Of a DNA stretch of 11,242 nt, positions 6,555 through 11,242 are shown in pieces. Origin of the DNA: Candidatus Bipolaricaulota bacterium (GTDB lineage Bacteria > Bipolaricaulota > Bipolaricaulia > RBG-16-55-9); assembly GCA_027021605.1 (NCBI GenBank), contig JALUUA010000142.1, positions 1 to 11,242 of the forward strand, in the 5' to 3' direction. How positions within the stretch are numbered: the first letter of the stretch is position 1; the number at the start of each line of letters is the position of its first letter. The position numbers and the translations under genes are program-made. A model generated the notes under the pieces. The model saw only the letters and a list, made by a program, of their open reading frames with translations. It was not told the origin of the DNA and did not search any database.

Positions 6555-7604
6555 CTAGCGCACGCTCGCGGGCAGGGGTAGGGGGTCGTCGGGCGGACAG
6601 GCGCTGGGGCGAAGCGCACAGAGCAACGGGTTCGGCGGGCCGAAGATGGCCACGAACGAGATGCGGTGGGCCCCCACCAAATCGGGGTGCATCGTGAAGG
6701 CGTAGTCCAGGCGAAAATCCCCGAAGCGGATCCCGAACCCGATGCTGGGGGTGATCGCGCTCCCCGCGTTGCTCAAGCCCAGACGGAGGCTGAGCTCCGC
6801 GGGCTCGAGCCCCTCGAGGTCAAAGCCCCCGAGGGTCCACTCGCCCCCCAGGTGGAAGGCCCCCCTCGCGTCGAGGTCCGCGGCGAACGCGAGGCCGCCT
6901 CCGAGCAGGAGGGCTCCCCCCAGGCGGAAGCCCGGCCCCCAGGACTCGCGGTGGCCGCTGCCGTAGGTGATCCCGAGGCTCAGGAGGTTGGGGGCGATCG
7001 CCCCCACGCGCAGGGACCGCACCGGCAGCCCGCCCAGCTCCAGGCGATCCCGAACCCAGAGCACGCTGGGGGTGAGCGAAAACGCCATCCCGGACCCCGG
7101 GGCCAGGGTGCTCACCCGGTAGAACTTCATCTGGGCCCCCACGGCCAGGGGCATCCCGATCCCGAGGGCATCCAGGGAGAGGCCCCCTCCCAGGAGCGCG
7201 CCCATCTGCGTGTAGTTGAAGGTCTCGGAAGGCACGCCCAGCTCGTCCCGGCGCACGAGCCCGCCGACGCCGAGCACCAGGAACTGGACCCCCACGTTGG
7301 GGACGGCCAGCGTGACGCGGCCGTAGTCGGCCCGCACGAAGCGGTTCTGATAGAGCCCGCTGATGTAGAGCTCGCGCAGGAAGGCCAAGCCCGCAGGGTT
7401 GTAATAGAGGGCGGACTCGTCGGCTGCCAGGCCCACGAACGCACCGCCCATGCCCGCCGGGCGGGCCCCGCCCTCCAGCTCAAAGAGCCCCACCAGGCTC
7501 TGGGCACGGACTTCCACGGGGCTTGCAAAGCCAAAGCCAAATCCAAAGCCCAGCGTCCCCCCTAACAGCAGAACGATCAGGGCGTGTAAGATTTTGGATC
7601 TCAT
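6555..7604 (-). CDS. PorV/UPF0164-like outer-membrane protein, copy 1, with extra C-terminal tail
   Basis: This 349-aa protein belongs to the PorV/PorQ (UPF0164, FadL-like barrel) group, known in type IX secretion as the outer-membrane shuttle or anchor for cargo. Its signal peptide ends at PVEVRA (about residue 34) and contains an odd GFGFGFGF hydrophobic core. The family signature follows: GGARPAGMGGAFVGLA (45-60), then ALYYNPAGLAF (65-75), then alternating beta strands to HRISFVAIF, which ends at F321. The homologous copy 2 stops at the matching phenylalanine, but this one continues for 28 residues, rich in proline and with two cysteines (tail 322-349). The start codon overlaps the stop of the preceding PKD gene as ATGA, so translation is coupled. 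An upstream-extended reading of this frame (to 8042) is only a shadow of the PKD gene. It is the last gene of the operon. Confidence 0.85.
   Translation of the reverse strand: MRSKILHALIVLLLGGTLGFGFGFGFASPVEVRAQSLVGLFELEGGARPAGMGGAFVGLAADESALYYNPAGLAFLRELYISGLYQNRFVRADYGRVTLAVPNVGVQFLVLGVGGLVRRDELGVPSETFNYTQMGALLGGGLSLDALGIGMPLAVGAQMKFYRVSTLAPGSGMAFSLTPSVLWVRDRLELGGLPVRSLRVGAIAPNLLSLGITYGSGHRESWGPGFRLGGALLLGGGLAFAADLDARGAFHLGGEWTLGGFDLEGLEPAELSLRLGLSNAGSAITPSIGFGIRFGDFRLDYAFTMHPDLVGAHRISFVAIFGPPNPLLCALRPSACPPDDPLPLPASVR
7526..7549. repeat. Tandem hexamer repeat in the signal peptide of PorV-like copy 1
   Basis: Four copies of CAAAGC in a row (third copy CAAATC) on the + strand encode the Gly-Phe run of the signal peptide on the - strand. 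Gain or loss of one unit would stay in frame and change the hydrophobic core by two residues. Confidence 0.75.
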
Positions 7605-8719
7605 CGCTGAACGATCAGCACCTCCACGCGCGAGCGGACCACGCCTTGAGGGGTGGTCGCGCGCACCAGATAGAAGTACGGCCCGTTTTGCACGAGGCTG
7701 CCCCGGGGGTCCCGCAGGTCCCAGACGAACTCCCGACCCGTCAGGTCGAGATCTTCCTGCAGCACGGGGCGGCCCAGCAGGTCGTAGACCCGAAGCTCGG
7801 CGCCGGTTGTCCCGTCCGGAAGGAAGTAGCGGAACTTCGCCTGGGTGGAGGCGGGGTTGGGGTAAGCGATCACGCCCGCGGCGTCCCCCGGGGGCGCGGG
7901 AAAGACGTAGAAGCGGACGGTCGCCGTGTCCTGGCCGTCGCGGTCGTCGGTGACCGTAAGCGTTACGGTGTAGACGCCGCCCTTCTCGTAGCGATGGGTG
8001 GGGTTTTGCTCCGTGGAGGTGGTCCCATCGCCGAAGTCCCACAGCCAGGCGACGATCTCCCCGTCGGGGTCGGTAGAGGTGTCGGTGAACTGAATCGTGT
8101 CGCGGGTGCTCGGGCTCATCGGGGAGAACTCGAAGGAGGCGGTGGGCTCTTCGTTGACCGCGGGGAGGATCGTGAGGGTGCCCTCCACCACGGTGTGGGG
8201 GATAAGCTGAAAGTCCGGATCGTGAAAGATCTCAAAGCTGGGGAGCAGGACGACAACGGAATCCGGTTCCCCTACGGCGAGCACCCGCAGGCGGAAGAGT
8301 TCGCCCTCCCGGATGCCTGCCTCCCCCGGTTCGAGACAGCGGGTGGCGGCGAAGCGCACCAGGCCGTTCTCGACGTTAAAAGCCCACACCGGGCAGTCTT
8401 CGGGGAACACCACCTCTAAGATCTCGATCGCGGTCGGGTCGTAGGGGAGCACTCCTTGAAAGCTTACCAGTCCCCCCGGAGGAACCCCGGAAACGGTGAC
8501 GGCGATCTCTGCCTCCTCGCCCTGGCGGACCTCCTTGCTCTCGACAGTGACGGTGGCCGTGGGCGGTTCCTCCTGCGCCAGCAGCCTGCCCCCTACGCCC
8601 CCGGGAGTTGCTCCCCATGCCAACACCAGAGCCACTACCAGAACCGGAATAAGTACAAACCCACGTGGGGCAAAAGTGCTCCCTTTGCGGGCTCCCATGG
8701 ATTGCGTTATCCCGTCCAA
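7601..8719 (-). CDS. Secreted cohesin-like/PKD protein with type IX-like C-terminal sorting domain, copy 1
   Basis: This exported modular protein has 372 aa. A signal peptide (hydrophobic 20-37, cleavage near LLAQ 46-49) is followed by a cohesin-like beta domain (about 55-185; FQGVLPYDPTAIEI, with C109 and C128 possibly bridged). Next is a PKD domain (192-272) with the WDFGDG hallmark at 227-232. A C-terminal domain of the FlgD-Ig/type IX sorting kind closes it (283-372): YPNPA, LRVYDLLGRPV, NGPYFYLVRA and a basic end, IVQR. In type IX systems such a domain directs crossing of the outer membrane and attachment. No enzyme domain is present, so it looks like an adhesive or structural surface protein; the cohesin-like part suggests a binding role, but no dockerin is seen in the window. 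The TTG start is set by an in-frame stop just upstream and an AAGGAGGAG site; ATG 8698 is the alternative. It sits 21 nt after PorV-like copy 2 and overlaps PorV-like copy 1 by 4 nt. Confidence 0.87.
   Translation of the reverse strand: MDGITQSMGARKGSTFAPRGFVLIPVLVVALVLAWGATPGGVGGRLLAQEEPPTATVTVESKEVRQGEEAEIAVTVSGVPPGGLVSFQGVLPYDPTAIEILEVVFPEDCPVWAFNVENGLVRFAATRCLEPGEAGIREGELFRLRVLAVGEPDSVVVLLPSFEIFHDPDFQLIPHTVVEGTLTILPAVNEEPTASFEFSPMSPSTRDTIQFTDTSTDPDGEIVAWLWDFGDGTTSTEQNPTHRYEKGGVYTVTLTVTDDRDGQDTATVRFYVFPAPPGDAAGVIAYPNPASTQAKFRYFLPDGTTGAELRVYDLLGRPVLQEDLDLTGREFVWDLRDPRGSLVQNGPYFYLVRATTPQGVVRSRVEVLIVQR
7994..8042. repeat. Direct repeat unit 1 (PKD-coding 49 bp)
   Basis: This 49-bp block matches 10145-10193 at 46 of 49 positions and encodes the WDFGDGTTSTEQNPTH core of the PKD domain in both paralogues. 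Flanking sequence is clearly more divergent. Confidence 0.85.
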
Positions 8720-8730
8720 CTCGGATCACA

Positions 8731-8739
8731 CTCCTCCTT
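8731..8739 (-). promoter_or_regulatory. Ribosome binding site of PKD copy 1
   Basis: AAGGAGGAG on the - strand begins 1 nt after the stop of PorV-like copy 2. It is 11 nt from the TTG at 8719, a longer spacing than usual, and about 32 nt from ATG 8698. It favours the TTG start, and no other in-frame start fits better because a TGA at 8728-8726 blocks extension. Confidence 0.6.
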
Positions 8740-8740
8740 G

Positions 8741-9709
8741 TTAAAAGCGCCAAGCAAACCCGACCTGGTGCGTGCTGGGGAGTTGGGCATGGCTTTGGAA
8801 GGCGTAGTCGAAGCGGAGCGCATCCAGGGTGATCCCAAATCCCAGGGTGAGAGCCCAGAGCGTCCCCTCCCAGAACCCGCCGAGTCGTAGGGCGACCGTC
8901 GGGCTCATGCCTGGGGCGAGCTCTTCCGGCAGCGGTATTTGAACCTCACCCCCCGCGCGAAGCGCAAGGGGGAAAGCGAGGTCCAGGGCGATCGTTAGCT
9001 CCGGGATCGGGCGCACGGCGATCCCGAAGGTTCCGCGGGGGGCACCCCCCGTCGTCCCCAGGGCGGGGAGATTCTCCCCCATCGCCCCCAAGCGAAGCTC
9101 CTCCAGAGGCAGGGAGAACGGCTGTTGGAAGCGAAGCAGCAAGCCCCAGTCGAGGGCTGCCCCGCCCCCACTTCCCTCCTCCACGGTGCTCACGCCGATG
9201 AGCTTCAGTTTAAGCCCTATGGCCAATTCCTCCAGGCTCTGCGTGGCGGGAAGGGGCAAATCCGAAAGCGCCCACCCCCCGGCTCCCAGCAGACCCAGCT
9301 GTAGGTAGCCCAGCGTTTCCGTCACCTCGTCCTGCGCGTTGCGCCCCTCGATGGGGCCGAAGCTGAACAACGCCAGCCCCCCACCCCAGCGGGGCAGCGC
9401 GCCAAGGCCGCGAAAAAGGTGCGAAGCGCCAAAGCGGAGCTCATAGAGGGCCTGAATCTCGGGAGCACCAAGATAAGCCAAGCCGGCGGGGTTGAACAGC
9501 ACCGTCCCCGCGCCGTCCGCCACCGCTACGAAAGCCCCTCCCATCCCCACAGCTCGGACTCCAGCGCTGAGGTCAAAGAGGGTTGCCTGCTGGGCGCGAA
9601 CCTCAACCGGTGCGTGGGGGAAAAAGAACGGCCCGTAAACGACCCCCAAGCTCCAAAGGCAGACCCCGACGACGATCCTCAGCGATATAGACTCTCTTTT
9701 CATCGGCAT
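8741..9709 (-). CDS. PorV/UPF0164-like outer-membrane protein, copy 2
   Basis: This 322-aa protein is the paralogue of the protein encoded at 7604-6555. Its signal peptide ends at the same PVEVRA motif (34-39). The PorV-group signature follows: SAGVRAVGMGGAFVAVAD (48-65), then LFNPAGLAYL (71-80). Alternating beta strands run to the C-terminal HQVGFAWRF, whose terminal Phe is the expected BAM recognition residue. By family knowledge it should sit in the outer membrane as a FadL-like barrel; PorV itself shuttles type IX cargo to the attachment complex, and that role here is inferred from linkage to sorting-domain proteins. Two starts are possible, ATG 9709 or ATG 9703, with only a weak G-rich site upstream. 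It lies 39 nt after PKD copy 2 and 21 nt before PKD copy 1, within one operon. A cysteine at residue 17 is not in a lipobox context. Confidence 0.87.
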   Translation of the reverse strand: MPMKRESISLRIVVGVCLWSLGVVYGPFFFPHAPVEVRAQQATLFDLSAGVRAVGMGGAFVAVADGAGTVLFNPAGLAYLGAPEIQALYELRFGASHLFRGLGALPRWGGGLALFSFGPIEGRNAQDEVTETLGYLQLGLLGAGGWALSDLPLPATQSLEELAIGLKLKLIGVSTVEEGSGGGAALDWGLLLRFQQPFSLPLEELRLGAMGENLPALGTTGGAPRGTFGIAVRPIPELTIALDLAFPLALRAGGEVQIPLPEELAPGMSPTVALRLGGFWEGTLWALTLGFGITLDALRFDYAFQSHAQLPSTHQVGFAWRF

Positions 9710-9748
9710 ATTCTAGCCCCCAATGTCCCGGTTTGGCCGTGCTCTAGG

Positions 9749-10810
9749 TCACCTTACCACCAGCAGCCGACCGATGGGGGAGGCGCGCACCCCTTTGTCG
9801 GTCGTCACCGTCACCCGAAAGTAGTACGGTCCCGGCGGAACGGCTTGGCCGTCGAGGTCGCGGAGATTCCATCGAAAGCGGGTTTCATTTCTATCGAGGT
9901 CCCCACGGAAGACGAGCCGCCCTCGCAGGTCGAAGACCCAAAGCGTCGCTCCTTGGGCGTTCTGCGGCAGGGTGTAGACGAACGTAGCCCGGGTCCGAGC
10001 GGGGTTCGGGAAGACGTGCACGACGACCTCCGCCGGACCGGCCCCCTCCTCCACCACGGTGATCGTCTTGGAAGCCGTGTCCGACGCCCCCGTGTCGTCC
10101 GTGACGGTAAGGGTTACGGTGTACTCTCCCGCTGCGGAGTACGTATGGGTGGGATTTTGCTCCGTGGAGGTGGTCCCGTCGCCGAAATCCCACTCCCAGG
10201 AGGTGATCGTCCCCCCTCCCGTGGAGCGGTCCGTGAACTGCACCTCCTGACCTACCTCGGGTTGAGCCGGGGAGAAGTTGAAGTCCGCCTTCAGCTCCTG
10301 CGCGGACGCTACGGCAACCTCTCCCTCTACCACGGAGAAGGGGAATCCCCCCTCCGGGGTGTTGAGGCTGGTAAACGAAAGCGATAGGGTCGTCTTCTTG
10401 CCGACATCCCCGACGGCCCGCACCTTGAATTGCAGAAAGTTTCCGTTGCGAATAAGGTTTCCACTGACCTTGGCTCCGATGAAGCGGACCTCTCCGGCAT
10501 TGTTATCGATTTGGAAGGCGAATATGTTATAGCCGTTGAGGCCCAACACGTCCTGAACCCAGATAACGGTAGGGTCGTAGGTCAGCTTCCCCTGAAAATC
10601 CTGCAACCCGGGCGAGGGCGCGTTCTGGATAGAGACGTTCACGTTGCCCGTCTTGTCCTTGGGGATAGAAACCTTGCCGACCGTTACCGTCGCTTCCGCT
10701 TGCGCCCATAAGGGCGTCTGCGTCCCCGTCCCAACAAGCGCTAATAGAAGAAGGACCGCTCCACCGACCCACTTGAGGGCTGTCGATTCACGTTCTTTCA
10801 TCGTTTCCAT
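9749..10810 (-). CDS. Secreted cohesin-like/PKD protein with type IX-like C-terminal sorting domain, copy 2
   Basis: This 353-aa protein is the first gene of the four-gene operon and the paralogue of the protein encoded at 8719-7601, with the same domain order. A signal peptide (hydrophobic 14-29, AQA cleavage at 36-38) is followed by a cohesin-like domain (about 39-168; DFQGKLTYDPTVIWV), a PKD domain (173-254) with WDFGDG at 207-212, and a C-terminal FlgD-Ig/type IX-like sorting domain (263-353): FPNPARTRATF, LWVFDLRGRLV, PGPYYFRVT and the end LLVVR. Unlike copy 1 it has no cysteines in the cohesin-like part. It is expected on the cell surface or released; binding partner unknown. The start is ATG 10810 or ATG 10801. 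Neither has a real Shine-Dalgarno, and the promoter just upstream suggests a leaderless mRNA starting almost at 10810. PorV-like copy 2 follows after 39 nt. Confidence 0.88.
   Translation of the reverse strand: METMKERESTALKWVGGAVLLLLALVGTGTQTPLWAQAEATVTVGKVSIPKDKTGNVNVSIQNAPSPGLQDFQGKLTYDPTVIWVQDVLGLNGYNIFAFQIDNNAGEVRFIGAKVSGNLIRNGNFLQFKVRAVGDVGKKTTLSLSFTSLNTPEGGFPFSVVEGEVAVASAQELKADFNFSPAQPEVGQEVQFTDRSTGGGTITSWEWDFGDGTTSTEQNPTHTYSAAGEYTVTLTVTDDTGASDTASKTITVVEEGAGPAEVVVHVFPNPARTRATFVYTLPQNAQGATLWVFDLRGRLVFRGDLDRNETRFRWNLRDLDGQAVPPGPYYFRVTVTTDKGVRASPIGRLLVVR
10145..10193. repeat. Direct repeat unit 2 (PKD-coding 49 bp)
   Basis: Partner of the block at 7994-8042 (46 of 49 identical). All three differences are synonymous third-position changes in the PKD reading frame, as the 16 encoded residues are the same. 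Confidence 0.85.
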
Positions 10811-10818
10811 GTGGGATC

Positions 10819-10846
10819 AGTGTAGTCCTGGCGTTCTCCCCGTCAA
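10819..10846 (-). promoter_or_regulatory. Candidate sigma70-type promoter of the cassette operon
   Basis: On the - strand, TTGACG (10846-10841, 5 of 6 to consensus) and TACACT (10824-10819, 4 of 6) are separated by 16 nt. The predicted start of transcription, about 7 nt past the -10 box, falls at roughly 10812, only 1-2 nt before ATG 10810. It lies in the 88-nt gap after the upstream gene, which supports an independent start for the operon. The organism's sigma consensus is not known, so this is a candidate. Confidence 0.5.
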
Positions 10847-10898
10847 AGGACAGCGGTCCAATGTCTAAGCCCTCCCGGTCCGAGGCGAAACCGACACG

Positions 10899-11242
10899 TT
10901 ACCGCCCCCTTGTCACTTCTTGGACGACGATCCGACGGCCGATCCCCAGGGTCGCCTGCTCCCACCCGAGGAGGGAAGACCAGGAGGAAGCGCCGCTTAG
11001 CTCCCAGGCTCGGAAGTCCACGGATCCCGATAGGTCGAGAAACCAAAGGGATCCCGTATGATGAAACATCCCGCTTATGGAGAGTTCATCAAGGCTCCCC
11101 TGGCCCAGGAGGAGGAGCTGGGAGAGCCCTGCAGGCCCGTATCCCCATTGCCCCTGCAGCGTGAGCGAAGGACTCAGATAGCGGCCGTTTCCGTTTAGGC
11201 TCCACCCCCCGGCGGAGAGATCCACCGTTCCCTCCAGGGCCC
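10899..11242 (-). CDS. 3' end of a beta-rich, probably outer-membrane or surface protein (partial)
   Basis: The reading frame is open to the right window edge and ends at TAA 10901-10899, giving about 113 C-terminal residues; the GTG at 11225 is internal, not a start. The visible part is made of alternating strands with Gly/Ser turns (YLSPSLTLQGQW, LDELSISGMF, LWFLDLSGSVDF, WELSGASSW, ATLGIGRRIVV), a pattern shared with the barrel region of the giant protein encoded at 2298-6551. It does not end in an aromatic residue (ends VTRGR), so it may be a passenger or a periplasmic beta domain instead of a classic barrel end. Function unknown. It is transcribed in the same direction as the cassette operon, 88 nt upstream; no terminator is seen between them. 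Confidence 0.65.
   Translation of the reverse strand, partial: ALEGTVDLSAGGWSLNGNGRYLSPSLTLQGQWGYGPAGLSQLLLLGQGSLDELSISGMFHHTGSLWFLDLSGSVDFRAWELSGASSWSSLLGWEQATLGIGRRIVVQEVTRGR

Noticed and set aside
6600..6621. Possible terminator stem (GCGCT ... AGCGC) near the convergent stops
   Set aside because: Only 5 bp, inside coding sequence and without a T-run on either strand.
7605..8042. Upstream extension of the PorV-like copy 1 frame
   Set aside because: The extension is an out-of-frame reading of the PKD gene; the ATG at 7604 is followed at once by a proper signal peptide.
7523..8419. 298-codon + strand open frame opposite PKD copy 1
   Set aside because: Shadow of the PKD gene; low-complexity composition and no domain pattern. 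Similar shadow frames at 6666-7565 and 9419-10387 were rejected for the same reason.

Overview
The window is GC-rich bacterial DNA from a Gram-negative (diderm) organism. The evidence for two membranes is several signal-peptide-bearing, beta-barrel-like outer-membrane proteins; two of them end in the terminal phenylalanine typical of substrates of the BAM insertion machinery. Three things together recall the FCB group and deep-branching candidate phyla such as Bipolaricaulota (OP1): PorV/UPF0164-like proteins, secreted PKD proteins with a type IX-like (FlgD-Ig-like) C-terminal domain, and a COG1751 pyruvate-kinase-C-like protein. The taxonomic placement is inference only. No RNA genes, insertion sequences, CRISPR arrays or integration sites were seen.

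Left part (1-2124, + strand), less GC-rich and of mixed content. It opens with a two-domain beta-sandwich protein of unknown role whose start is uncertain. A compact toxin-antitoxin pair follows (DUF433 antitoxin, DUF5615 PIN-like toxin, 3 nt apart). Next is a stand-alone pyruvate-kinase alpha/beta-domain protein of the COG1751 type. The longest gene-free stretches (1283-1440 and 2125-2297) hold only weak hairpins.

Middle (2298-6551, + strand): one giant gene for an exported protein of about 1417 residues. It has a signal peptide, a long beta-rich N-terminal part with a hairpin motif of the kind seen in SprA-like and other large surface proteins, a seven-repeat beta-propeller (two-component-regulator-propeller type), and a C-terminal stretch of amphipathic beta strands ending in Phe-Phe.

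Right part (6555-11242, - strand): a four-gene operon running towards the giant gene, stop codon to stop codon with 3 nt between. It is two copies of a two-gene cassette: a secreted cohesin-like/PKD/C-terminal-sorting-domain protein followed by a PorV/UPF0164-like outer-membrane protein. A sigma70-like promoter lies just before the first gene and predicts a leaderless or nearly leaderless mRNA. Upstream of it, the 3' end of another beta-rich protein runs off the window.

Working model (inference): the PorV-like proteins and the sorting-domain proteins are outer-membrane shuttle or anchor and secreted cargo of a type IX-like export route, duplicated as cassettes. The giant barrel/propeller protein next door may be a surface receptor or scaffold, or possibly part of the export channel. 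No core type IX motor genes (PorK/L/M/N) lie in the window, so the system cannot be established from this sequence alone.
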